The notes beneath the pieces are model-generated. The model had not been told where the DNA came from. It searched no databases and saw nothing but the letters and a program-made list of their open reading frames with translations. DNA of 64,000 bases from CBDCXF01 sp965223755 (GTDB lineage Bacteria; Acidobacteriota; Thermoanaerobaculia; Multivoradales; JAHEKO01), in assembly GCA_965223755.1 (NCBI GenBank), contig CBDCXF010000002.1, positions 558,001-622,000 on the forward strand, given 5' to 3'. Both the position numbers and the translations under genes were made by a program. Shown piece after piece: positions 9,278 through 17,019 of the stretch. The stretch's first letter is position 1. Each line of letters opens with the position of its first letter.

Positions 9278-9750
9278 TAACGGACCTCCTCGTCGGTGTA
9301 CTCGGGGCGCACGCGCCACTCCTGAAGCTCCTCCATATCGACGTAGAGGTTGGACCAGCGGTCGTAGGACGCCAACTCGTAGGTCTTGGACGTCAACCAG
9401 ATCGATTTGGGGTTGGTCGGGCAGCCTTCTTCGCACAGGCCGCAAAACATGCAGCGCTGTACGTCGATATCGAACCGGTCCAGCTTCTTCTCCTTTTTTC
9501 CGGTCTCCTCGTTCACTTCCTGGTGCCAATCGATGTAAATGATGTCGATCGGACAATCGCGCGCGCAGATGGTGCACTTGATGCAGCGGTCTTCGTCGAG
9601 CCGGAACATGCCGCGAAAGCGATGCGACGGTTCGGAGCGCGCCTCGGGATACTGGATGGTCTCTTTCTTGTGGAACAGATGGCGGAAGGTAATCCCCAGC
9701 CCGGCAAAGAGGTCCAGCAGCATCAACTTGTCAGCCCAGCGACGCAGCAT
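9277..9750 (-). CDS. nuoI: NADH-quinone oxidoreductase subunit I, 8Fe ferredoxin-type
   Basis: Peripheral-arm subunit of complex I that carries clusters N6a and N6b and passes electrons towards NuoB. Two complete 4Fe-4S motifs are seen: CIKCTICARDCP and CMFCGLCEEGCP. The product is 157 residues from the ATG at 9750, which overlaps the nuoH stop by one base (TAATG). A longer frame starting at 9819 would overlap nuoH by 70 bases and adds no family sequence, so I reject it. Confidence 0.95.
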   Translation of the reverse strand: MLRRWADKLMLLDLFAGLGITFRHLFHKKETIQYPEARSEPSHRFRGMFRLDEDRCIKCTICARDCPIDIIYIDWHQEVNEETGKKEKKLDRFDIDVQRCMFCGLCEEGCPTNPKSIWLTSKTYELASYDRWSNLYVDMEELQEWRVRPEYTDEEVR

Positions 9751-10805
9751 TATTGGAGGATCCTCATCAGTCCGGTCACCAGAACGAGCGCCATTGCCAT
9801 CGGAATTAACCACTTCCAACCCAGATCCATGAGCTGGTCGAAGCGGTAGCGCGGAAAAGTGCCGCGAAACCAGATGTAGACAAACAGGAAAGCGAAGACT
9901 TTGGCCGAGAACCAGATCAAGCCGACCAGGCCCGCCGGCAAGAAGGCAAGGTCGAGGAACGAAAGCGCCTCGACATTGGGGAACGGCCGCAGCCAGCCGC
10001 CGAAGAACAGGGTTACCGCTACCGCCGAGATGGCGATCATGTTGGCGTACTCACCGAGGAAGAAGAGCGCGAAGCGCATCCCCGAATACTCGGTGTGAAA
10101 GCCCGCTACCAATTCCGACTCGGCCTCCGGCAAATCGAAAGGGTTGCGGTTGGACTCGGCGACGCCGGCCACAAAGTAGATGAAGAAGGCGATGAGACCG
10201 AGGCCCCAGCCTTGGAAAACGAACCAGCGCTCCTGGTCGAACTGTTGCTGGACGATGCCGGTCAATGACATGGTCCCAGCGAACAGGACCGGAACCACCA
10301 GCGAGAATCCTTGTGGGACTTCGTAGGCGATCATCTGAGCCGCCGAGCGCAGCCCGCCGAGGAGTGAAAACTTGCTGTTCGAGGACCAGCCACCAAGGAT
10401 GATGCCGTAGACGCCCAGGGTGGCAAACGCCACCACCAGGAGCAGCGCCACGTTGACGTCGGCGACGAAGAAGTCGAGCGCGCCACCGGTGACTTCCGCT
10501 GACGGGCCGAATGGAATCACTGAAAAAATCAAGAACGCCGGTCCCACCACCAGACAGGGAGCCAAGATGAAGGCCCAGCGGATCGCCCTGTTGGGAACGA
10601 TGTCTTCTTTGGCCAGCAGCTTCACGACATCCGCGATCGGCTGCAACAACCCCCACGGACCTACTCGATTGGGACCCGTGCGCACCTGCAGAAAGCCGAG
10701 GATCTTGCGCTCGGCAAGCACCAAATAGGTGATCACCGGCAGGATGCCCAGAAACAGCAAGGCCAGAATCTTGATCGCGGCGAGAAGCATCGGTGATTCC
10801 ATCAT
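9750..10805 (-). CDS. nuoH: NADH-quinone oxidoreductase subunit H
   Basis: Eight-helix membrane subunit of complex I that, with NuoB and NuoD, forms the quinone-binding chamber. The 351 residues include the family signature ERKILGFLQVRTGPNRVGP and the downstream motif LLQPIADVVKLLAKED. The ATG at 10805 overlaps the nuoD stop (ATGATGG), and the stop overlaps the nuoI start. Confidence 0.97.
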   Translation of the reverse strand: MMESPMLLAAIKILALLFLGILPVITYLVLAERKILGFLQVRTGPNRVGPWGLLQPIADVVKLLAKEDIVPNRAIRWAFILAPCLVVGPAFLIFSVIPFGPSAEVTGGALDFFVADVNVALLLVVAFATLGVYGIILGGWSSNSKFSLLGGLRSAAQMIAYEVPQGFSLVVPVLFAGTMSLTGIVQQQFDQERWFVFQGWGLGLIAFFIYFVAGVAESNRNPFDLPEAESELVAGFHTEYSGMRFALFFLGEYANMIAISAVAVTLFFGGWLRPFPNVEALSFLDLAFLPAGLVGLIWFSAKVFAFLFVYIWFRGTFPRYRFDQLMDLGWKWLIPMAMALVLVTGLMRILQ

Positions 10806-11917
10806 CGATCCACCTCACCCAGCACGATGTCGGTGGTGCCGATAATGGCTACCAAGTCCGCCAGTAGATGGCCTTTGACGAGATCCGGCAGGCACTGCAG
10901 GTTGATGAAAGATGGAGCCCGCACATGACAGCGGTGCGGCTGCGGCGTTCCGTCGCCGACGATGTAAAACCCGATCTCGCCTTTGGGACCCTCGATCGAG
11001 AAGTAGGCTTCGCTTTCGCCCTTGGGTGCTTTGAGCACGCGCGGCTTCTTGCAGTCGATCGGCCCCTCCGGAAGTTGGTCCAGGCACTGGCGCACGATGG
11101 AGTTGGACTGCCGCATCTCCTCCATGCGCACCAGGTAGCGAGCGTAAGTGTCGCCGGCTTTCTCCGTCGGCACCTCAAACTCGACTTCATCGTAGGCGGC
11201 GTAGGGCATCTCTTTGCGCAAGTCCCACTTGACGCCGGAGCCACGCAGCATCGGACCGGTCAACGCGTAGTCGATCGCCAATTCCTTGGAGATCACCCCG
11301 ACTCCGACCGTGCGTTGCTTCCAGATGCGGTTGTTGGTGAGCAGACCCTCGTACTCTTCGACCTTGGACGGGAAATCGTCGATGAACTTGCGGCAGCGGT
11401 CAACCCAACCCACCGGCAAGTCGTAGGGCATGCCGCCTGGGCGCATGCAGTTGAGGGTCAAACGCGCTCCGCAGTACTCCTCGAACAAATCCAGAATGAT
11501 TTCGCGCTCGCGAAAGGTGTAGAAAAACGGCGTCATGGCGCCGATGTCAATGGCGTGGGTGGCGAGCCACAGTAGATGACTGGAGATGCGCTGCAGCTCA
11601 CACAAAATGGTGCGCATGTACTGCGCCCGCGGGGTTGGCGTCAGCCCCAAGAGCTTTTCGACCGCGCCGACGTAGGCCAGGTTGTTGGTCGCCGCAGCAA
11701 CGTAGTCCATGCGGTCGGTATGCGGCACGTTCTGGAAGAACGGATGCAACTCAAACAGCTTCTCGGTGCCCCGATGCAGATAGCCGATCACCGGGTAGCA
11801 ATCAACGATGCGCTCGCCGTCAACCTTGAGTTTAAGCCGCAGCACACCATGGGTCGAAGGATGCTGAGGACCAAAATTGAGGTCCATCTCCTGCACGTCG
11901 AAGAGATGATCGGTCAT
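10802..11917 (-). CDS. nuoD: NADH-quinone oxidoreductase subunit D (49 kDa)
   Basis: Peripheral-arm subunit of complex I, homologous to the NiFe-hydrogenase large subunit; it lines the quinone site. The N-terminal NFGPQHPSTHGVLRL motif, with the quinone-binding His, and GYLHRGTEKLFE are intact. The 371 residues start at ATG 11917; a GTG two codons earlier is an alternative. NuoC is a separate gene just upstream, so this is not the fused NuoCD of enterobacteria. The arginine in the HRGTEKL segment is a plausible target for the MidA-like methyltransferase encoded upstream of the operon (inference from mitochondria). Confidence 0.96.
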   Translation of the reverse strand: MTDHLFDVQEMDLNFGPQHPSTHGVLRLKLKVDGERIVDCYPVIGYLHRGTEKLFELHPFFQNVPHTDRMDYVAAATNNLAYVGAVEKLLGLTPTPRAQYMRTILCELQRISSHLLWLATHAIDIGAMTPFFYTFREREIILDLFEEYCGARLTLNCMRPGGMPYDLPVGWVDRCRKFIDDFPSKVEEYEGLLTNNRIWKQRTVGVGVISKELAIDYALTGPMLRGSGVKWDLRKEMPYAAYDEVEFEVPTEKAGDTYARYLVRMEEMRQSNSIVRQCLDQLPEGPIDCKKPRVLKAPKGESEAYFSIEGPKGEIGFYIVGDGTPQPHRCHVRAPSFINLQCLPDLVKGHLLADLVAIIGTTDIVLGEVDR

Positions 11918-11925
11918 CGTCACGG

Positions 11926-12669
11926 TCAGCTCTCCGCTCCAGACTCTGGCCCTGGATCTGACTCTGGCTCCGGATCTGGATCTTGATCTGGGGGTTCTGG
12001 GTCTGGCGGTTGAGGCGGCTTCCAGCCGGTACCCGTACCGGCCACCGGCCCGGCTTCGTCTTCGTAGTACTCAGGATAGATAGCCGCACCGGTGTCGACG
12101 CCCTCAACGGGAAAATCCTTGCGCAGTGGGTAACCGTTGAAACCTTCCCAGGTCAAAATGCGGGTCATGTCGGGATGGTCGGTGAAGCGAACGCCGTACA
12201 TGTCGAAGGCCTCGCGCTCCATCCAATTCGCCGCCCGCCATACCTCACACACGCTAGGAACTTCTTCCCCTTCTCCAACCGCAACCCGAAGACGGATGCG
12301 GCGATTGTCGTCGAAGCTGTAGAGGTGATAAATCACCTCAAAACGCTGCTCACGATCCGGGTAGTCGACCCCGCACAGGTCGACCAGCATTGAATAACCC
12401 CGCTCTTTTAGATCGGCGCAGACGATGCGAATCTGCGCCGGCGCGATGTCGAGAATCAAGTCACCGGCAAACGAGCGCGCTTGGACCACTGTGTCGGGAT
12501 GGCTCTTGGCCAGGGTTTCGGCGATCGGATCTTCGTCCGCCTCGGCCCACTCGGGCGTAGCTGGATCGGCGAGCCAGGGTGGCTTGGGCTCCGGGGGGGC
12601 CGCTTCGCTCCCCGCCTGGGCGCCTTCAGCCTGGGCACCCTCTGCTGATTTGGCCTCGTGCTCGCTCAT
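11926..12669 (-). CDS. nuoC: NADH-quinone oxidoreductase subunit C with an acidic, proline-rich tail
   Basis: Peripheral subunit of complex I, 30-kDa family. The core (about residues 45-200) contains the family signature ERFEVIYHLYS-like segment (EQRFEVIYHLYSFDD) and ANWMEREAFDMYGVRFTDHPD. The product is longer than usual, 247 residues. It has a 45-residue Ala/Glu/Pro-rich lead, and its last 35 residues are mostly PDPEP/DPDPEPES-type repeats. These tails are probably disordered. The gene lies 12 bases after nuoB and 8 bases before nuoD. Confidence 0.94.
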   Translation of the reverse strand: MSEHEAKSAEGAQAEGAQAGSEAAPPEPKPPWLADPATPEWAEADEDPIAETLAKSHPDTVVQARSFAGDLILDIAPAQIRIVCADLKERGYSMLVDLCGVDYPDREQRFEVIYHLYSFDDNRRIRLRVAVGEGEEVPSVCEVWRAANWMEREAFDMYGVRFTDHPDMTRILTWEGFNGYPLRKDFPVEGVDTGAAIYPEYYEDEAGPVAGTGTGWKPPQPPDPEPPDQDPDPEPESDPGPESGAES

Positions 12670-12681
12670 CGACCTAGCTAC

Positions 12682-13248
12682 TCAGCCGTTGGCTCTTTCA
12701 CTCGGATTCACTCGGGCACTTTGGTTCATCTGGGGCGCATTCAACCGCGTTTGGCCGATCGAAAGACCGGTCGGTTCGTCTTTGGTCGACATGCGGTCAA
12801 TCTTGCGCTGTAAATGCAACAGACCCCAGAGCAGTGCTTCTGGCCGCGGCGGGCATCCCGGCACGTAGACATCCACCGGAATCACCCGATCGACGCCTTG
12901 GGTCACTGCATAGGTGCGGTAAGGACCACCGCAGGTGGCGCAGGCGCCCATGGCAATAGCCCATTTGGGTTCCGGCATCTGATCCCACAGTCGCCGCACG
13001 ATCGGCGCCATTTTCTCGGTGACGGTGCCGGCGACGATCATCAAGTCGCTTTGTCGCGGACTGGCGCGGAAGACTTCGGCGCCGAAGCGCGACATGTCGT
13101 GCCGCGGATCGAGCACCGCCATCATTTCGATGGCGCAACAGGCCAAACCGAACTGCATCGGCCAGATCGCCGAGCGGCGTGCCCAATTGAACACCTTGTC
13201 GTAGGTCGTGGTGATGACGTCCGGGGTGGACGGTCCGATCAAGCCCAA
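12682..13248 (-). CDS. nuoB: NADH-quinone oxidoreductase subunit B
   Basis: Carries cluster N2, the last Fe-S centre before quinone in complex I. The cysteine ligands are visible in LACCAIEMM, GACATCGG and VPGCPPRPE. I choose a TTG at 13248, because AAGAGGAGG lies 8 bases upstream, giving 188 residues starting MGLIGPSTPD. A GTG at 13269 is the alternative. The start overlaps the end of nuoA by about 10 bases. The longer frame to 13359 lies inside nuoA and is not family sequence. Confidence 0.92.
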   Translation of the reverse strand: MGLIGPSTPDVITTTYDKVFNWARRSAIWPMQFGLACCAIEMMAVLDPRHDMSRFGAEVFRASPRQSDLMIVAGTVTEKMAPIVRRLWDQMPEPKWAIAMGACATCGGPYRTYAVTQGVDRVIPVDVYVPGCPPRPEALLWGLLHLQRKIDRMSTKDEPTGLSIGQTRLNAPQMNQSARVNPSERANG

Positions 13249-13595
13249 TCGAGTGCCCTCCTCTTCCACACGTAGACGTAGCCGACGGCCAGGATGACGA
13301 TAAAGATCACCATCTCGATGAATCCGAACAGTGCCAGTTGATCGAACATGACCGCCCATGGAAACAAGAAAATGGTTTCCACATCAAAGACCACGAACAA
13401 AACCGCGATCAAGTAATAACGAATCGAGAAGCGCCGGTCGTGCGCCAGGCTTTCGACTTCGTTGCCGCATTCGTATGCGTCCAGGTTGGTCAGGCCCCGC
13501 CCGCTGTGGCGCAGTGCCCAAGCGGCGATCAGCGTGGCGGCCAAAAACAGCACCACGACGACGACGAAAACTAAGATGGGGAGATATTCCTGCAT
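13239..13595 (-). CDS. nuoA: NADH-quinone oxidoreductase subunit A
   Basis: Three-helix membrane subunit of complex I and first nuo gene (118 residues). Family motifs include YECGNEVE and FVVFDVETIFLFPWA. The loop bearing the conserved Cys moves with quinone turnover in this family. The ATG at 13595 lies about 100 bases after the methyltransferase gene, which is in the same direction and may share its transcript. Confidence 0.96.
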   Translation of the reverse strand: MQEYLPILVFVVVVVLFLAATLIAAWALRHSGRGLTNLDAYECGNEVESLAHDRRFSIRYYLIAVLFVVFDVETIFLFPWAVMFDQLALFGFIEMVIFIVILAVGYVYVWKRRALDWA

Positions 13596-13693
13596 GGGTT
13601 GGGTCGTAAGACCGCCTGGACGACCGCGAAACCTGAGCCGGGCGTATTCTTGCGAAGCGCCCTCGGGGTGTCAAACCATGCCGGATTGAATAT

Positions 13694-14719
13694 CTACAGA
13701 TGAGATTCGAGCCCGAGATCTGCGGCGGTGACGTCTCCGCGCGATTGCACCAGGACCCTGATCTCAGACCCCATTCCCGCGGGATCGAGAAGAGTCTGAG
13801 CTTCCGTGCGAGTGGCCCGGTCCACATTGCCGAGGAACTCGAAGATCCCCAACTGCACCAGCCAATCGGCGAGCTTGAACACACCGACGGTAGCCAACCC
13901 AGCTTGTTCGCCAGCCTCGCGAACGGCGGTGAAGTCGACGTGAGCGGTCAGGTCCTGCTGCCCGATGTCCACGAACGGATCCCGGTGCACGGTCTGCCCG
14001 CGGTAACACGCCAAAGTGCCATGCATGCGAACTCGAGGGTCGTAGAGTTGAGGCCGTTCGAAGCCGTAGTCGCAAGTCACCAATAAACCCTCTTCGAGCG
14101 CGCTCCCCACCCGCAGATAGGTACTGACCCATTCGTCGGTGACATCGACGATCTGTCCTTCGACCGCGTCGATCCCATCGAGAAAAGACACAAATTCCGC
14201 ACTCGAGAGAGGACGTTCCAGCCACGAGAACGCCCCGTCGACGAGATCGACCCACAACTCGGCCCAATCCGACCCTCGGCGGACCACGCGGCGCACCGGC
14301 AAGGCGTCGAGCAGCTCGTAGGAGAGGACCAACCCTCGAACATCCAAGTCACCCAGACGATCGATCCACATCACCGCTTCGGGCAGAGGCCGCCGCACTC
14401 GATCGTGGGCATAGAGATGATCGCGCCCCAACGCTGAGAGATTCCGCAGATGCCGCCCATCGCCGAAGCCGACTTCCAAAAATTGTGCGGAGGTCGAGAG
14501 GCATCGATCGAGACGACCGAGAAGGTTGTGCGTGGTGCGCGCGAAAAGACCCAGACGCGACCCAGTGATGAAGTCGCCTCGTCGGCCGATCCTGGGGGAG
14601 CCGGTAGCGTAGTAGCCCCCCGGACCATAAAGCGCGGCATCCATGAATGCCGAGAACGGAATCGCCCCTTCCGCCTCGATCCTGCGTTCAATCGCTCGTC
14701 GCGCTTCGCTAACTGGCAT
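13694..14719 (-). CDS. SAM-dependent methyltransferase, MidA/NDUFAF7 family
   Basis: This 341-residue protein belongs to the MidA (DUF185) family. Recognisable features are the N-terminal PFSAFMDAALYGPGGYYA block, the SAM-binding FLEVGFGDGRHL loop, the LSYELLDALPVRRV motif and GLLVTCDYGFE. In mitochondria the family member NDUFAF7 dimethylates an arginine of NDUFS2, the NuoD homologue, during complex I assembly. Here the gene sits directly upstream of nuoA on the same strand, which supports the same job; that is inference from position. Start: ATG at 14719, divergent from the kinase gene. Confidence 0.85.
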   Translation of the reverse strand: MPVSEARRAIERRIEAEGAIPFSAFMDAALYGPGGYYATGSPRIGRRGDFITGSRLGLFARTTHNLLGRLDRCLSTSAQFLEVGFGDGRHLRNLSALGRDHLYAHDRVRRPLPEAVMWIDRLGDLDVRGLVLSYELLDALPVRRVVRRGSDWAELWVDLVDGAFSWLERPLSSAEFVSFLDGIDAVEGQIVDVTDEWVSTYLRVGSALEEGLLVTCDYGFERPQLYDPRVRMHGTLACYRGQTVHRDPFVDIGQQDLTAHVDFTAVREAGEQAGLATVGVFKLADWLVQLGIFEFLGNVDRATRTEAQTLLDPAGMGSEIRVLVQSRGDVTAADLGLESHL

Positions 14720-14777
14720 GTTGCACTCTATCGTTCCGTCTCACTCCAGCCGGCCCCACGCTAGGGCCTGTTCTAGA

Positions 14778-15785
14778 ATGCGACCCCACATGCACGCCAC
14801 CAACCCTTCGCCAGATCGCCTGCTTGAGCTCGTGGCGGCGATTGAAAAGACGCGAGTTCTCATGCTCGCCGATCTGGTCTTGGATCGTTTTATCATCGGG
14901 CAGCCCTCGCGCATCAGTCGCGAAGCGCCGGTGTTGATTCTGCAACAGGAGGCCGAGAGGTGCTTGCCCGGTGGGGGTGCCAACGCTGCGGTAGGAGTGG
15001 CGGCCCTCGGCGCCGAAGTCCACCTCCTCGGCGCCGTCGGTGAAGACGATGCCGGCAAGGATCTCGTCGCATTGCTGACCGAGGCCGGCGTGCACTGCAA
15101 CGGCATTGAGACCGTTGCAACCTACGCCACCCCTACCAAGACCCGCGTTGTCGGACACGGCATCCACGCAATGCCGCAGCAAATCGTCCGCTACGACCGA
15201 GAAGACCGCATTGCGGCGGCGCCGTCCTACGTCGTAGAGGGCGATTTCGATCTGCTCCTGGTATCCGACTATGGCTACGGCGCGGCGAGCCCGGATAGCC
15301 ACCAACAGGTCTGCCAGCAACTCGATCCCTTGGCGACCACGGTGGTCGATAGCCGCTACCGTCTCGGCGACTACCGCGGAATAACCGGGGCGACGCCCAA
15401 CCAAGAGGAAGTCGAGCGTTGTTTGGATCGCTCCATCGAAGACGCGCCAGCGGACGCCGCTCTCGACTTGCGCCGACGACTCGATTCGGAGTTCTTACTG
15501 CTGACGCGAGGCAACGAGGGCATGATCCTGGCGACCGAAGAAGGTACGCGTTCCATCCTCGCGCATGGCACCACGCAAGTCGCCGATGTCACCGGCGCCG
15601 GCGACACTGTGCTCGCCGCTTTTGGCGCCGCCATCGCCGCTGGAGCAAGCCCCTTCGAAGCCGCCTCGATCGCCAACTATGCCGGCGGCGTCGTGGTTAC
15701 CAAATCGGGAACTGCCACCGTTACCGCCGCCGAGCTACAGACCGCGATCGAGGGCGACCGGCACAACGCTGACCGCGGCGCTTGA
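14778..15785 (+). CDS. rfaE1: PfkB-family carbohydrate kinase, RfaE1-like (heptose 7-phosphate kinase domain)
   Basis: The ribokinase/PfkB fold is clear: the N-terminal LADLVLDRFIIGQPSRISREAP block is typical of the heptose-7-phosphate kinase domain of HldE/RfaE (seen in part as PSRISREAPVLILQQ), followed by CLPGGGANAAVGVAALGA and the ATP/anion-hole motif VTGAGDTVLAAFGAAIAAG. In Gram-negatives this enzyme makes heptose 1,7-bisphosphate for lipopolysaccharide. The nucleotidyltransferase half of HldE is absent. Start: ATG at 14778, or 14790; neither has a strong ribosome binding site. A GT9 glycosyltransferase follows, fitting a lipopolysaccharide role. Another sugar substrate remains possible. 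Confidence 0.82.
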   Translation: MRPHMHATNPSPDRLLELVAAIEKTRVLMLADLVLDRFIIGQPSRISREAPVLILQQEAERCLPGGGANAAVGVAALGAEVHLLGAVGEDDAGKDLVALLTEAGVHCNGIETVATYATPTKTRVVGHGIHAMPQQIVRYDREDRIAAAPSYVVEGDFDLLLVSDYGYGAASPDSHQQVCQQLDPLATTVVDSRYRLGDYRGITGATPNQEEVERCLDRSIEDAPADAALDLRRRLDSEFLLLTRGNEGMILATEEGTRSILAHGTTQVADVTGAGDTVLAAFGAAIAAGASPFEAASIANYAGGVVVTKSGTATVTAAELQTAIEGDRHNADRGA

Positions 15786-15835
15786 CTCGAGCCCGAGGCG
15801 AGCCCGGTCACCAGCGCTCGACCTAACGATCCCGA

Positions 15836-15895
15836 TACCTAAGAAACCGTTACCTGAGAACCCTCTACCTAAGAAACCCCTATCTAAGAAGCAAG
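15836..15895 (+). repeat. Four tandem 15-bp repeats before the GT9 gene
   Basis: Four 15-base units (15836-15850, 15851-15865, 15866-15880, 15881-15895) share the core TACCTAAGAAACC with few substitutions. They end two bases before the GT9 start codon. The length is a multiple of three and the frame is open into the GT9 gene (IPKKP-LPENP-LPKKP-LSKKQ), but I see no start codon upstream that would translate it. Confidence 0.85.
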
Positions 15896-15897
15896 CC

Positions 15898-16959
15898 ATG
15901 CGCATCTTGATTCTGCGAACCAGCGCTATGGGCGATGTCGTGCATGCTCTGCCGGTGCTCGCCGCCCTGCGTCGCGAGATCCCCGATGCACGCATTGGCT
16001 GGGTGGTCGAAAGACCCTTCGCCCCGTTGCTGGAAGGCTACGACGAGATCGAACATGTCTTTCCGGTGGAGCTGCGCCGTTGGCGGCGTCAGATCGGTCA
16101 GGGGTGGCGCGAAGGGACGAGCGCACGGCGCGCCATCGAGGAGTTTGAACCCGAGGTCACCCTCGACCTCATGGGCAACCACAAGGCAGGCGCCATCGCC
16201 GCAGTGGTGCGATCGCCGCGCGTCATCGGCTTGCGACGCGAGGATCGCCGCGAGCCATCGAGCGCTATGTGGTTGACGGATTCGGTGCCGGCCCGTGGAA
16301 CCCACGCGGTCGATCGCATGCTCTCGGTCCTAGCCGGTCTTGGCATCGACCCGTCATCGGCCGATTTCCAGCCACACAAACTGCTGCCAACCGGATCCGA
16401 TTCACCTCCGCCCCCAGAGGAGTTCTTCGTCGTACAAGTCAGCGCAGGGTGGATCAACAAGTCCTACCCCTCTGACTCGTGGGGAGAGGCAGCGCGATTG
16501 CTCAGCCAGCGCACTGGCCTGTCCGGCTACGTTGCCTGCGGACCGAACGACCGAGAAGCAGCCGAGGCTGCGCGGGCCGCGTCGCAAGGGGCACTGCGCG
16601 ACATCGTGCCCCTTGGCCTCGCCAACTTGGCCGCTTGGCTGCGGCAAGCACAACTCATGCTCGGAGCTGACACCGGAGCGGCCCATTTGGCCCACGCTCT
16701 CGGCACCCCTACCCTGATGCTGATGGGGCCGACCGATCCTCGCCGCCATGGACCCTACGGTCACCCCGAGCGAACCCTGGGAATCGAACTTTCTTGCCGT
16801 TCGTGTTACCGACGATTCCAGACCACGCAAACCTGCCTGGATCGCCTCGATCCCGACGCCGTTGCGAGGCGCGCGACCGCGCTACAGTGCGGCGAAACAT
16901 TGACGGAGCTCGATGCCGTCCTTAGACTCAGTTCAATTCACCTGCCCACGTGCGGGTAA
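15898..16959 (+). CDS. Glycosyltransferase family 9 (heptosyltransferase-like)
   Basis: The protein starts with the family's MRILILRTSAMGDVVHALPV, the glycine-rich N-terminal loop of ADP-heptose transferases. Further on it has the C-terminal nucleotide-sugar site LMLGADTGAAHLAHALGTP followed by MLMGPTDPRRHGPYG. The 353 residues match the family. I choose the ATG at 15898 because the family motif starts there; the upstream open frame is the shadow of the kinase gene plus the 15-bp repeats. With the preceding kinase it fits lipopolysaccharide inner-core synthesis in the cytoplasm. A T8 run follows the stop codon and may be part of a weak terminator. Confidence 0.88.
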   Translation: MRILILRTSAMGDVVHALPVLAALRREIPDARIGWVVERPFAPLLEGYDEIEHVFPVELRRWRRQIGQGWREGTSARRAIEEFEPEVTLDLMGNHKAGAIAAVVRSPRVIGLRREDRREPSSAMWLTDSVPARGTHAVDRMLSVLAGLGIDPSSADFQPHKLLPTGSDSPPPPEEFFVVQVSAGWINKSYPSDSWGEAARLLSQRTGLSGYVACGPNDREAAEAARAASQGALRDIVPLGLANLAAWLRQAQLMLGADTGAAHLAHALGTPTLMLMGPTDPRRHGPYGHPERTLGIELSCRSCYRRFQTTQTCLDRLDPDAVARRATALQCGETLTELDAVLRLSSIHLPTCG

Positions 16960-17019
16960 CTTTTTTTTGAGTCCAGTTCCGTTGAGGTTAAGCGCTGCGG
17001 TGGAAGTGGAGGTGGAAAG

